NCBI RefSeq assembly: GCF_003100395.1
Contig: NZ_CP029210.1
Location: 3,782,001-3,846,000 of the forward strand
From: Aquabacterium olei
Lineage (GTDB): Bacteria; Pseudomonadota; Gammaproteobacteria; Burkholderiales; Burkholderiaceae_C
Direction of reading: 5' to 3'
DNA: 64,000 nt
A program made the position numbers and the translations under genes. Below the pieces are notes generated by a model. That model was not told where the DNA came from, did not search any database, and was given only the letters and a program-made list of their open reading frames with translations. This document shows, piece by piece, positions 16,392 through 28,549 of the stretch (its first letter is position 1; the number at the start of each line of letters is the position of its first letter).

Positions 16392-17696
16392 TCAGAACAC
16401 GAAGCTGTAACTGATCGACAGCGTGTTGATCAGTTCATGCGACACGACCGCGCCACCGGCCGGGCTGTCGACCATCGCCGAGCGCTTGCCGATGCGCGTG
16501 CGCATCCACTCGCCCTTGAGCTTGCTGTGCGGCGTGAGCGCATACGACAGGCCGAGGCTGAGCGCGGTCTGGTCGTACACCGGGATGCTGTCGCCGGCGG
16601 CACGCTGGGCGAGCGCCAGGTCCGGGATGATGGCCGCCTGGGACGCCTGCTCCAGCGCCTGGGCATTGCGCATGGAGGCGCCCAGGCTGCGCAGGTGCGA
16701 GACCACCACATACGGCGTGACGCGGTCGATGCGGTGCAGCAGCGCCATGTAGGCACCCACGGTGCTGGATCCCAGGTCGGTTCGGCGCTGGAAGTTGCGC
16801 GCCACCTCGCCCACCAGGCGCCAGTCAGGCGCCAGATTCAGGTCGGCCCCGAGGGTGACGACGTCGTTGACGATGGACGAGGCGGTCTGCACGCCGGGGC
16901 CAGGCAGGTCGTTGCTGACCTGGTAGTAGCTGCCAAGCGGGAAGCCGGCGTCGACACGGGCGTAGCGGGCGTCCAGGGGCGTGCCATCGCGCTTCTCGGT
17001 GGTGGCGCGGTAGAGGCTCGCGCGGAAGGTGCTGGCATCCTCCAGACGCAGGGTCAGCGCCGCGCCGACCACCCGGGTGTGGACGCGCAGGAACTGGGTG
17101 CCCAGGTCGCGCGAGGAGGCGCGCACGCTCAGGTCGTCGGCGCCGGCATAGGCGTCGAGCGACCACTCGCCCGCCGGCTGCTGCCAGGTGCGCGACACCG
17201 ACAGGCCGGTGACGTCGGTGCTGGGCGCGATGCCGTAGACCTCGGCGGGAAGCCGCAGCAGGTCATAGGTCTGACCCACGTCACGGTTCTCGGTGTTGAG
17301 GAACAGCGGGATGCGCTGTCGCCCCAGCCGCACCAGCCAGTCGTTGTCCGGGCGCCAGGAGACAAAGGCCCAGGTGGCCGTCACGGCCAGGCCGTGATCG
17401 TCGCTCAGCGAGGGGGCGAGTGTGGCCTGCACGGTGGCCGACCAGGCCGGGTTGAACTGCACGTCCAGCTGCGCGCCGAAGACGGAATCGCGCTTGAACG
17501 ACCCCTGGTCCGACAGAAAGCGCTGGTAGGCGTACGGCCGATCGGTCTGGGCCCAGCCGGCCGTGCCGAAGCCGGAGAGGCGCCAGTCCAGCACCTGCGC
17601 ATCGGCATGGGCGAAGGCCGTGAGCCCGGCCGCGGCCAGCGCCAGCCAGCGGGTGCGGCGAACACGGGGCAAGGGGACAGCGTACGGTGTGGGCAT
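16392..17696 (-). CDS. outer-membrane beta-barrel (porin-like) protein
   Basis: A 434-residue protein with a signal peptide (cleavage near AHADAQ, residue ~34) and many amphipathic strands with aromatic ends; the final residue is Phe in the strand SISYSFVF, the usual signal for BAM-dependent barrel insertion. Architecture resembles short porins, but I cannot name a substrate. ATG 17696 shares one base with the stop of the HD-GYP gene (TGATG), so synthesis is coupled to the signalling genes. Confidence 0.72.
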   Translation of the reverse strand: MPTPYAVPLPRVRRTRWLALAAAGLTAFAHADAQVLDWRLSGFGTAGWAQTDRPYAYQRFLSDQGSFKRDSVFGAQLDVQFNPAWSATVQATLAPSLSDDHGLAVTATWAFVSWRPDNDWLVRLGRQRIPLFLNTENRDVGQTYDLLRLPAEVYGIAPSTDVTGLSVSRTWQQPAGEWSLDAYAGADDLSVRASSRDLGTQFLRVHTRVVGAALTLRLEDASTFRASLYRATTEKRDGTPLDARYARVDAGFPLGSYYQVSNDLPGPGVQTASSIVNDVVTLGADLNLAPDWRLVGEVARNFQRRTDLGSSTVGAYMALLHRIDRVTPYVVVSHLRSLGASMRNAQALEQASQAAIIPDLALAQRAAGDSIPVYDQTALSLGLSYALTPHSKLKGEWMRTRIGKRSAMVDSPAGGAVVSHELINTLSISYSFVF

Positions 17697-18789
17697 CAGG
17701 CGTCGCGCCAGGTGTCGGCGATGGAGCGGAATTGATCGATCGTCGCGTGGAAGGCGGCAACGACCTCCGGGTCGAAGTGGTGCCCGCTGCCTTCGTCGAT
17801 CAGGCGCACCGCCTCTTCGTGGGCAAACGGAATCTTGTAAGGCCGGCGGCTGATCAGCGCGTCGTAGACGTCGGCGACGGACATGAGGCGGGCAGCCAGC
17901 GGGATGGCCTCACCCTGCAGGCCGTCGGGGTAGCCGGTGCCGTCCCAGCGCTCGTGGTGGGCCCGTGCGATCTGCATGGCATAGGTCAGGAAGTCCGCGT
18001 GTTCGCCCAGGCGCTCGGCGGCACGGCGCAGCATTTCCCAGCCATGCATGGCGTGCGTGCGCATGATGACCGTCTCTTCCGGCGTGTGGCGCCCCGGCTT
18101 GAGCAGGATGTGGTCCGGGATGGCCACCTTGCCGACGTCGTGCAGCGGGGCCGAGCGGGCGATGTGGTCGATGCTCTCGGGGTTGAGCACGTCGAGGTGG
18201 CGGCCCTGCTCGTACAGATGCTGCGCGAGCGTGCGCACGTACTCCTGCGTGCGCTTGACGTGGTGGCCGGTGTCCTCGTCGCGAAACTCGGCGAACGAGA
18301 TCATCACGTGCAGCGTGGCCTCGCGCAGCTGGTCGACCTGCGTGAGCCGCTTGGCCAGCTCGCGCTCGAGCCACTCGGCGCGGTCGATCAGTTCGTCCTG
18401 GTAGGTCTTGATCTGCAGGTGGGTGCGCACGCGGGCCTGCACGATGGGCGGGCTCACGGGCTTGTGGATGAAGTCGGCGGCGCCCACTTCGAAGCCACGG
18501 GTCTCGTCCTCGACCTGGCTCATGGCCGTCAGGAACAGCACGGGGATGCCGGCGGTGGCCGGGTCGGCCTTGAGGCGGCGGCATACCTCGTAGCCATCCA
18601 TCTCCGGCATCATCACATCGAGCAGGATCAGGTCGGGACGGTCACGGCGCGCAATTTCGAGCGCCTTTGCGCCGGACGCGGCGAGCTTGACGCGGTACAG
18701 CCGGTTGAGCAGCCCGGCCAGCAGGCTCAGGTTGGCGGGCGCGTCGTCGACGACGAGCACAGTGGCCAGGGGTGCGATCGGCGTGGTCG

Positions 18790-18793
<4 letters not shown>
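17696..18793 (-). CDS. response regulator with HD-GYP c-di-GMP phosphodiesterase output
   Basis: A 365-residue protein. Residues ~12-130 are a receiver domain: acidic pair VVDDA, phospho-acceptor Asp in [13 protein letters not shown], and Lys in FIHKPVS. After a helical linker comes an intact HD-GYP domain: HHVKRTQEY, the HD pair in [32 protein letters not shown] with the GYP, and [13 protein letters not shown] enzymes degrade c-di-GMP to GMP or pGpG. ATG 18793 overlaps the kinase stop by four bases, so this is very probably the partner of that kinase. Confidence 0.92.
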
Positions 18794-22020
<3,227 letters not shown>

Positions 22021-22271
22021 CGCGCCACCCCGTGCGCCATGCGCCCAGGCGCGCCGTGTGCGAGCCCCAGGGGTGCACACCCTTTGCAACAGACGGGCAG
22101 ATCAACGCACGCCATGCGTGCGCGCCGGACAGGACGGGATGTCATCACCACCCGATTGTGCGCACGCACGGCGCGCGCACTCGCGCGGAATGGGCGGTCT
22201 TGAGCGGCCATATGTCACGCTCGTGGCCCCTGAGCCGGGGGGAATGTCTGCATCTCGCCTCGCCTGTCTGA

Positions 22272-23471
22272 TCACTGAAACAACCCCGCCCGATCGGTCC
22301 CGGGTCGTACCGGCTCGGGAGTGGCCACGCCACCCACGACGCGGTCCCGCCCGGCCCGCTTGGCATCGTAGAGGTTGTTGTCCGCCAGACGCAAGGCGGC
22401 TTCCGCGTGGCCCTCCACCACTTGGGCGACCCCCACGCTCGCGGTGACGTGAAAGGCTGCAGCGTCGACCTGGAACGTGTGCTGGCGAAGGTGGTCGCAC
22501 ACCTTGGCGGCCACGCGCTCGCCCCCGGCCAGGTCGGTTTCGGGCAACAGCAGCAGGAACTCCTCGCCGCCATAGCGGGCGGCGGTGTCGACGCGCTCAC
22601 GGGTGTGGTCGCGCAGGATGCGCCCGAACTCGGCCAGCACGGTGTCCCCGGCTGGATGCCCATGGCGGTCGTTGACGAGCTTGAAGCGGTCGATGTCGAA
22701 CATGAGCAGCGTGAGCGGCCGGCCGCTGCGCGCCTGGCGGTGCGCCTCGCGCTCGAAGCGCTCGAGGAAGGCGCGCCGGTTGAGCAGGCCGGTGAGGCCG
22801 TCCGCGCTGACCAGCGTCTCGAGTGCGCGCTGGCGCCGCGCGAACACCCCTGCGTAAAAGAACATCATGGCGGTGTGCGGTCCGATGGCCACCGCGAAGG
22901 TGATGCGGGTCCACCAGAGCCACCAGGGGGCCATGGGCTCGCCAGAGAACACCGGCGCGCGCAGCATCGGCGACAGGTCCTGCCCGGGCCCCAGGCGATC
23001 GAGCCCGACCACGGCCACCAGCACGAAGGCCGCCACGATCGCAGGACGCAACTGAGCCCACTTGAACACGGATCGTGCCAGAACGATCTGCGCCATCAAC
23101 ACCAAGGCCATGGGGGTGTCGGTCAACCCATAGGTCAGGCCGAGGGCCGTCACGCCGAGCACACCCGGCCACACCGTCCAGCGCACCAGACCGGGTTGCG
23201 CGGGCGTCCGCCAGCGCCGCGTCCACGCCCACCACGCCACGCCGAGCAGCCACGCCATCAACGCGCTCAGCGCCCCATGCACCCCCAGCAGCCACGGCCG
23301 GTGAAAATGTTGCGTGCCGGCCAGGCCCAGCAGGGCCACCGTCTGCATCAGCCACAGCACGGCCAGCATCGGCCAGGCGCCCATCACGAACAGCAGCACG
23401 CCCCGCGCGTCGTGGTGCGCGACGAGGCTGTGCGCCAGCCGCTGGAGCCAGACGCTGCGCCAGGCCTTCAT
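22272..23471 (-). CDS. membrane diguanylate cyclase (GGDEF)
   Basis: A 399-residue protein with six or so N-terminal helices (a MASE-like sensory module, residues ~20-215) and a GGDEF domain with active-site GGEEF (ARYGGEEFLLLL). It would make c-di-GMP from two GTP. The inhibitory I-site that should read RxxD reads E-R-V-D, so product feedback is probably lost. Start ATG 23471 overlaps the stop of the upstream cyclase gene by four bases, coupling the two. The final ~15 residues (PEPVRPGTDRAGLFQ) are a divergent tail. Confidence 0.87.
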   Translation of the reverse strand: MKAWRSVWLQRLAHSLVAHHDARGVLLFVMGAWPMLAVLWLMQTVALLGLAGTQHFHRPWLLGVHGALSALMAWLLGVAWWAWTRRWRTPAQPGLVRWTVWPGVLGVTALGLTYGLTDTPMALVLMAQIVLARSVFKWAQLRPAIVAAFVLVAVVGLDRLGPGQDLSPMLRAPVFSGEPMAPWWLWWTRITFAVAIGPHTAMMFFYAGVFARRQRALETLVSADGLTGLLNRRAFLERFEREAHRQARSGRPLTLLMFDIDRFKLVNDRHGHPAGDTVLAEFGRILRDHTRERVDTAARYGGEEFLLLLPETDLAGGERVAAKVCDHLRQHTFQVDAAAFHVTASVGVAQVVEGHAEAALRLADNNLYDAKRAGRDRVVGGVATPEPVRPGTDRAGLFQ

Positions 23472-24613
23472 GCGACCGCCCCCAAGATTGTTCGCAGGCA
23501 GATCCGGTTGCGCCCGGTCGCCTTCGCGAGATAGAGCTGCTGGTCGGCCTCGCGCAGCGCCTGGTGAGACGTGGTGCTGCTGCACACCGCACCACCCATG
23601 CTCACCGTGATCGTGAACGGCGCCAGCGGATCGCCGAAGCGCTCTCGGGCCAGGGCCTCGCGCATGCGCTGGCACACCACCTCGGCCTCGTCCAGCCGGG
23701 TGTCGGGCAGCAACAGCGCAAACTCTTCACCCCCCAGGCGGGCAGCAAGGTCGGTCGGGCTGCGCACGCCGGCCAGCAGCAGCCGGCCCAGGCCACGCAA
23801 CACCATGTCACCCTGCAGATGGCCCCAGGTGTCGTTGACCCGCTTGAAGTGGTCGGCATCGATCATGACGAGGCAGAACGGCCGACCAGTGCGCCGCTGG
23901 CGCGCTACTTCGGCCTCCAGCGCCTCCATCAGCCGGCGGCGGTTGGCCAGACCGGTGAGTGCGTCGGTGTGCGAAAGCGTGTCGAGTTGCCCATGCAGGG
24001 CGTCCAGCCGGGCAAACAGCACCATCGCCAGCCCCAGCAGCACCGCAAAGCCGCTCACGAAAACAAAGGTGCGCCAGCCCCGCCAAGCCTCCGATGCCGC
24101 CGGGTCTTGAAACAGCGCAGGGCGCAGGCCGGGCGCGTAGGCCCACCAGCCAGCGAGCACGCCCGCGTCGTGCGCCAGCAGCATGGCCATGCACACCGCG
24201 AAGGTGATGGCGACCGGGCGGCGATCGAACAGCAGCAGCCCCACCAGCAGCACCCCGCCCAGCACCAGGCTGGGCGGCGAGGTGTAGGGCCCCGAGAGAA
24301 TGGTGATCAGCGTGTAGGTGCCGCCGATCGTCAGGCACACCAGCAGCGTGGCACAGGCCAGCGGCGCAGCATCGTCACGCCGCGGCCACACCCAGGCCGC
24401 CACGCCCAGGTTGATCAGCGACGCGCCCAGCATGGGCCACTGCATGGCCCGCACAAGCGCCGTATCGAGGTAGGGCGACACGGCAGGGTGGGACAGCGCC
24501 TGTTCGTGGATGAACAGCACCAGCAGAAAGAACGGCAACGACACCGCAACGGCCAGCAGGATGCGGCGGGCGGGTGTCGCGCTGCTCAAGAGGTGGGCCA
24601 TCCGGGCTCGCAT
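23468..24613 (-). CDS. membrane diguanylate cyclase (GGDEF), first of a tandem pair
   Basis: A 381-residue protein with about six membrane helices (residues ~15-205) and a GGDEF domain (HTDALTGLANRR start; active site ARLGGEEFALLL). The I-site position reads S-P-T-D instead of R-x-x-D, with an Arg displaced by one, so allosteric inhibition is doubtful. ATG 24613 or 24601 are both possible starts. Its stop overlaps the start of the second cyclase. The two proteins are similar in layout and may have arisen by duplication, though their membrane parts differ clearly. Confidence 0.87.
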   Translation of the reverse strand: MRARMAHLLSSATPARRILLAVAVSLPFFLLVLFIHEQALSHPAVSPYLDTALVRAMQWPMLGASLINLGVAAWVWPRRDDAAPLACATLLVCLTIGGTYTLITILSGPYTSPPSLVLGGVLLVGLLLFDRRPVAITFAVCMAMLLAHDAGVLAGWWAYAPGLRPALFQDPAASEAWRGWRTFVFVSGFAVLLGLAMVLFARLDALHGQLDTLSHTDALTGLANRRRLMEALEAEVARQRRTGRPFCLVMIDADHFKRVNDTWGHLQGDMVLRGLGRLLLAGVRSPTDLAARLGGEEFALLLPDTRLDEAEVVCQRMREALARERFGDPLAPFTITVSMGGAVCSSTTSHQALREADQQLYLAKATGRNRICLRTILGAVA

Positions 24614-24759
24614 GACCGTTGTGCACTCCAGGCCCGGCTCCGGCCGGACTGTTCATTCAAAGTGTGACACCGTCAACGCGCGCGTTCTTGACCCAATGCG
24701 GCCCAGGGTGCATCGCGGCGTCAACTTGCGCACGGTTGCTGCTGGGCTATGCTCGTGTC

Positions 24760-25131
24760 ATGAAACTGATCGTTCGCTGGCTTCTGCTCGCTTGCGCCCT
24801 GGTGCTGCTCACCCAATGGGATCTGGGTCTGTCGGTGCGCAGCTTCGGCTCGGCCCTGCTCGCGGCCTTTGTCATCGGCTTGCTCAACGCGGTGGTGCGC
24901 CCGGTGCTCATCCTGCTCACGCTGCCGGTCACGGTGCTGACGCTGGGGCTCTTCCTGTTCGTGATCAACGCCCTCACCTTCCAGATGGCGTCGGGCCTGC
25001 TGGACGGCTTTCAGGTCAGCGGGTTCGGCGGCGCGCTGCTCGGCTCGGTGCTCTACAGCCTGTGGGGCCTGGTGATCGACGTGGCGCTGGAGCGCATGTT
25101 CCGCACGAGCAGCCTGCCGCCACGGGCCTGA
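24760..25131 (+). CDS. phage-holin-family / YvlD-like small membrane protein
   Basis: A 123-residue, four-helix membrane protein. The order AAFVIGLLNAVVRPVLILLTLPVTVLTLG and then FVINALTFQMASGLLDGF is the signature of the YvlD/DUF360 family, named Phage_holin_4_2 in domain databases though members are chromosomal housekeeping-type proteins of unknown function. ATG 24760 was chosen because the frame upstream codes unrelated Cys/Pro-rich sequence. It converges on pncC. Confidence 0.85.
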   Translation: MKLIVRWLLLACALVLLTQWDLGLSVRSFGSALLAAFVIGLLNAVVRPVLILLTLPVTVLTLGLFLFVINALTFQMASGLLDGFQVSGFGGALLGSVLYSLWGLVIDVALERMFRTSSLPPRA

Positions 25132-25153
25132 GACCGCGCCCGCGACCCGCGTT

Positions 25154-25645
25154 TCAGAGCGGCACGCTGCGCGCCAGCACCCCGGCCAGCGCATGGCGCA
25201 CCGTGGCCTCGCGCACGGCCGCCCGGTCACCGGGGAAGACGCGGACTTCGGCGTGCGCCCCCGCCGCCGTGGCCCAGGCAAACCACACCGTGCCCACCGG
25301 CTTCAGGGTCGAGCCCCCCGTGGGGCCCGCCACGCCGGTGACGGCCACCACCACATCGGCCTGCGAGCGCGCCAGCAGCCCTTGCGCCATGGCCAGCGCC
25401 ACCGGCTCGCTCACGGCGCCGTGCGCCTCGATCAGTGCGGGCGCCACATCCAGCAAGGCCGTCTTGGCCTCGTTGCTGTAGCTCACCACGCCGCGCTCGA
25501 ACCACAGGCTGGAGCCTGCCAGCTCGGTGCAGGCGGCGGCAATCAGGCCGCCGGTGCAGGATTCGGCCGTGGCCAGGCGCCAGCCACGGGCCTGCAGGCG
25601 GGCGGCCACGTCGCCAACAAGGCCCAGGGTTGCGAGTGTGTCCAT
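25154..25645 (-). CDS. pncC: nicotinamide-nucleotide amidase, CinA C-terminal type
   Basis: A 163-residue cytoplasmic enzyme that converts nicotinamide mononucleotide to nicotinate mononucleotide in pyridine nucleotide salvage. Motifs: [12 protein letters not shown] with the catalytic Ser/Cys region near residue 28, SYSNEAK near 56, and [11 protein letters not shown] near 103. It is the stand-alone PncC form, without the N-terminal MoaB-like domain of full CinA. It lies 13 bases after pgpA in the thiL-pgpA-pncC unit. Confidence 0.92.
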   Translation of the reverse strand: MDTLATLGLVGDVAARLQARGWRLATAESCTGGLIAAACTELAGSSLWFERGVVSYSNEAKTALLDVAPALIEAHGAVSEPVALAMAQGLLARSQADVVVAVTGVAGPTGGSTLKPVGTVWFAWATAAGAHAEVRVFPGDRAAVREATVRHALAGVLARSVPL

Positions 25646-25658
25646 GTGTGCTCCTTGG

Positions 25659-26237
25659 TCAGCTCAAGAGGCCGGCCGACACGCCGCCCTGGCGCACCAC
25701 CACGGCCAGCGCCAGCAGCAGCAGCGTGCAGCCCGCCGCCACGAGGTCATCGAACATGATGCCCAGGCCCTGCGCCCACCCGATGGGCTGGCCCTTGGGC
25801 AGCTTGAACAGCTGGTCGGCCCAGGCCACCGGGCCCGGCTTGGCCGCGTCGAAGAAGCGAAAGGCCGCCACGGCCAGCGCCTGACCGCGCCAGTCTGCGG
25901 CCCCCACCACCCACAGCACCAGCCAGATCGCCCAGATCTCGTCCCACACAATGGCGCCCGGGTCGGCCACCTGCAGGCTGCGGGCCGTGCGCGTGCAGGC
26001 CCACCAGCCAACCAGCCAGCCGATGGCCAGGATGGCGGCCCAGGTCAGGTCGGCCTGGCGGCCCTGGCCCAGCACCTGCTCGATCGCCACGAAGACCAGC
26101 CAGCCCCACAGCGTGCCGACAGTGCCGGGCGCGATCGGACTGAGGCCGCTGCCGGCGCCCAGGGCGATCCAGTGCGCCGGGTGGCTCAGCAGCAGACGCA
26201 CACCGGGGCGGCGGGGAGCCGAAACAAGCGTCTCCAT
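25659..26237 (-). CDS. pgpA: phosphatidylglycerophosphatase A
   Basis: A 192-residue membrane protein that removes the phosphate from phosphatidylglycerol phosphate in phospholipid synthesis. Family motifs: [20 protein letters not shown] near residue 28, DEIWAIW near residue 100 and FDDLVAAG near residue 160. Three or four membrane helices. Three bases separate it from thiL. Confidence 0.93.
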   Translation of the reverse strand: METLVSAPRRPGVRLLLSHPAHWIALGAGSGLSPIAPGTVGTLWGWLVFVAIEQVLGQGRQADLTWAAILAIGWLVGWWACTRTARSLQVADPGAIVWDEIWAIWLVLWVVGAADWRGQALAVAAFRFFDAAKPGPVAWADQLFKLPKGQPIGWAQGLGIMFDDLVAAGCTLLLLALAVVVRQGGVSAGLLS

Positions 26238-26240
26238 GGC

Positions 26241-27236
26241 TCAGCCCCGGAAGTGGTCGAACGAGGCCCAGCGGTTGGGCACGGGGGTGGCGTCGCCCTC
26301 ACCATCCAGCCCGGACACGTGCAGCCGCACGCCGGGTTCGGCCTCGATGCGGCCGATGCGGCTGAGCACCAGCCCGAGCGTGTCGCCCAGCGCCGCCACC
26401 GCTTCGCGCCGCGCGGGCGGGGCCGTGAACACGAGTTCGTAGTCGTCGCCGCCGGCAAGGATGCAATCCAGCTGCTCGGCACGCGGGCGTGCGGCGAGCC
26501 AGGGGCTGAGCGGCAACGTGTCGAGCGCCAGCATGGCCCCGACGCCGCTGCGCCGCAGCACATGGCCCAGGTCGCCCAACAGGCCATCGGACACGTCCAC
26601 CGCGGCCGACGCGACGCCGCGCAGGCCCACACCCAGCGCCACGCGCGGGTCCGGAGCCTCCATCGCGAGCCGCGTGGCGTCGAAGGCGTCGCCGCTGAGC
26701 CCCGGGTGCAACGTGCCGCGGAAGGCCTCGAGCGCCAGACGCGCTTCGCCCGGGAAGCCGCTCACCCAGATGTCGTCGCCCGCGCGGGCCCCGCTGCGCA
26801 ACAGCGTCTGGCCGACTGGCACCTCGCCCATCACCGTGATGCCGATGGCCAGCGGCCCGGCCGTGGTGTCGCCGCCGATCAGCTCGCACTCGTGCTCGTC
26901 GGCCAGGTCCAGCAGGCCTTGCGCAAAGGCTTGGAGCCACGTTGCATCGACCCGCGGCAACGTGAGCGCCAGCGTGAAGGCCAGCGGCTGCGCGCCGCAC
27001 GCGGCGAGATCGGACAGGTTGACGGCCAGGGCCTTGTGCCCCAGACGGCGCGGGTCGACCGTGGACAGGAAGTGCCGCCCCTCCACCAGCGTGTCGGTGG
27101 AAACGGCCAGCTGCATGCCGGGCGCCGGCGCGATCACGGCGCAGTCGTCACCATTGCCCACGACAGCACGCCGCGGGCCCTGCCCCGGCCGGCGCCAGAA
27201 AAACGACTCGATCAGTTCGAATTCACCCAGGCTCAT
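26241..27236 (-). CDS. thiL: thiamine-monophosphate kinase
   Basis: A 331-residue enzyme that phosphorylates thiamine phosphate to the active cofactor thiamine diphosphate. Motifs of the PurM/ThiL fold: GEFELIESFF at the N terminus, GDDCAVI, STDTLVEGRHF, AVNLSDLAACGAQP and GGDTTAGP for Mg-ATP binding, and DVSDGLLGDLGH. Length is standard. It is the first gene of thiL-pgpA-pncC; no TPP riboswitch is visible in the 36 bases before it. Confidence 0.94.
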   Translation of the reverse strand: MSLGEFELIESFFWRRPGQGPRRAVVGNGDDCAVIAPAPGMQLAVSTDTLVEGRHFLSTVDPRRLGHKALAVNLSDLAACGAQPLAFTLALTLPRVDATWLQAFAQGLLDLADEHECELIGGDTTAGPLAIGITVMGEVPVGQTLLRSGARAGDDIWVSGFPGEARLALEAFRGTLHPGLSGDAFDATRLAMEAPDPRVALGVGLRGVASAAVDVSDGLLGDLGHVLRRSGVGAMLALDTLPLSPWLAARPRAEQLDCILAGGDDYELVFTAPPARREAVAALGDTLGLVLSRIGRIEAEPGVRLHVSGLDGEGDATPVPNRWASFDHFRG

Positions 27237-27272
27237 GCGTCGATTGTCGCGCCGGATGAGACGATTGCCGAA

Positions 27273-28439
27273 TCAGAAACCCAGCATCCAGCTCATCTGC
27301 AGGCCGCGCACGTGGCCCGACGCCTCGCCAAAGCCGCTCATCAGCGATGCTTCCAGCCCCTGCCAGGCGACCCCGACGCGCGCCACGCCGACAAACGGCT
27401 CCATCCCGACGCGCAAGCGCACCGTGCCGGGGGACTGCCAGTCGAGCCAGCGTTGCCAGAGGCCGATGCGGTGGGCCAGGGTCAAGGTCCAGGTGCCATT
27501 CGCTCGATCCCAGTCGGCCTGCCAGCGCGTGGCTACCGGAATGCGCTTGACCGCCTCGATCTGGCTGTACTGCCCGTTGATCGCCGCCCTGTATTCAATG
27601 CGTCCTTCGGGCGTGCGCGTGCTCACGGCACTGTCGAGCACCGCGTCGTCACGGATCAGCCCGGACCAGGTCAGCCGCGACCACACATCGCGGACATCGA
27701 GCCGCCATCGGTCGGGCCACAGCGGCGCCCCCGCCTCGCCTGCAGGCCGCGCCCATGTCAAGGCCATGGACAGCGCCTGGCCGTGCCCCTGTGCGCGCGC
27801 CGGAGGCAGGAACGGGGTTGTCGCTTCATGGTTGTCGTCGCGCAGCGTCCCGCGGAAGGCATAGCTGTCGTCGGCCTGGTAGCCCACCTCCCCCTGGCTG
27901 TGAATGGTCCGCAGGCGTTGCAGAATCAGTTGATCCCACCCGACTTCCAGGCCCAGCTGCCCCATGCGCACGGCAGGCAGGTGAAGGGCCACGCCACGCC
28001 CGGCCCACATCATCAGGTTGGTGTCGGCGTTGTAACGCACGGGCGCGTCGGGGTCGGTGCGGCTCTGGTAGTGGTACAGCACCTGGGCGGCCTCGCCAGA
28101 CAGCCGCGCTGTACCGTCCACCCGAGCCAGCGCACCAATGCGCCACGGGTTGTCGCGCCCCGCTTCACTGAAGGCAACGGCCACGCCGGCCTCGGCCCGG
28201 CCCTGCACCTCCGCCCGCTGCGTGTCATGCCGCATCCGGTAATCCGACGACCAGTCGCCATCAAGCTGGAAGACCGGCACGCCGTTGGACCAGGCCTCGG
28301 CTCGCACCGACGCATACGGTCGCACAGCCCAGCCCGAGGGCCCCACTTCGGCGGCGCCGACCGCCACTGCGCACAGCGTCAGGGCGAGCGCCAGTCCGGT
28401 GTCCTTCAATCGCAAGGGACGTCGATTGTTGCTCTTCAC
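27273..28439 (-). CDS. secreted beta-rich (outer-membrane barrel-like) protein, unknown
   Basis: A 388-residue protein. The start is GTG 28439, supported by AAGGAA eight bases upstream and by the signal peptide that follows (VKSNNRRPLRLKDTG, then a hydrophobic core ending VGAAEVG). A terminator lies further upstream inside the longer open frame, so a longer protein is unlikely. The mature part alternates short amphipathic strands rich in Trp/Tyr and Arg, ending in MSWMLGF with terminal Phe, as expected for a barrel. No family recognised. The gene sits 36 bases before thiL and may be cotranscribed with it. Confidence 0.65.
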   Translation of the reverse strand: MKSNNRRPLRLKDTGLALALTLCAVAVGAAEVGPSGWAVRPYASVRAEAWSNGVPVFQLDGDWSSDYRMRHDTQRAEVQGRAEAGVAVAFSEAGRDNPWRIGALARVDGTARLSGEAAQVLYHYQSRTDPDAPVRYNADTNLMMWAGRGVALHLPAVRMGQLGLEVGWDQLILQRLRTIHSQGEVGYQADDSYAFRGTLRDDNHEATTPFLPPARAQGHGQALSMALTWARPAGEAGAPLWPDRWRLDVRDVWSRLTWSGLIRDDAVLDSAVSTRTPEGRIEYRAAINGQYSQIEAVKRIPVATRWQADWDRANGTWTLTLAHRIGLWQRWLDWQSPGTVRLRVGMEPFVGVARVGVAWQGLEASLMSGFGEASGHVRGLQMSWMLGF

Positions 28440-28496
28440 TGTCGTTTCCTTTGCCTGTCGCCTCAGGTATGCCACATCGCCCTGCCGCGCAAGCCA

Positions 28497-28525
28497 GAAA
28501 AAAAGGCCCCCGTCGCCGGGGGCCC
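28497..28525 (-). terminator. Rho-independent terminator after the large lipoprotein gene
   Basis: On the minus strand a 7-bp GC stem (gggggcc... / ggccccc, arms 28518-28524 and 28505-28511, 6-base loop) is followed by seven T residues. It ends the lipoprotein transcript and separates it from the barrel-like gene. Confidence 0.85.
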
Positions 28526-28549
28526 ACACGCTTCACTCAATCCGAACGA

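Noticed and set aside
22021..22271. Possible gene in the 251-base gap before the hybrid kinase
   Set aside because: Short frames there are Arg/Pro/Cys-rich without ribosome sites; it most likely holds only the operon promoter, which I could not place.
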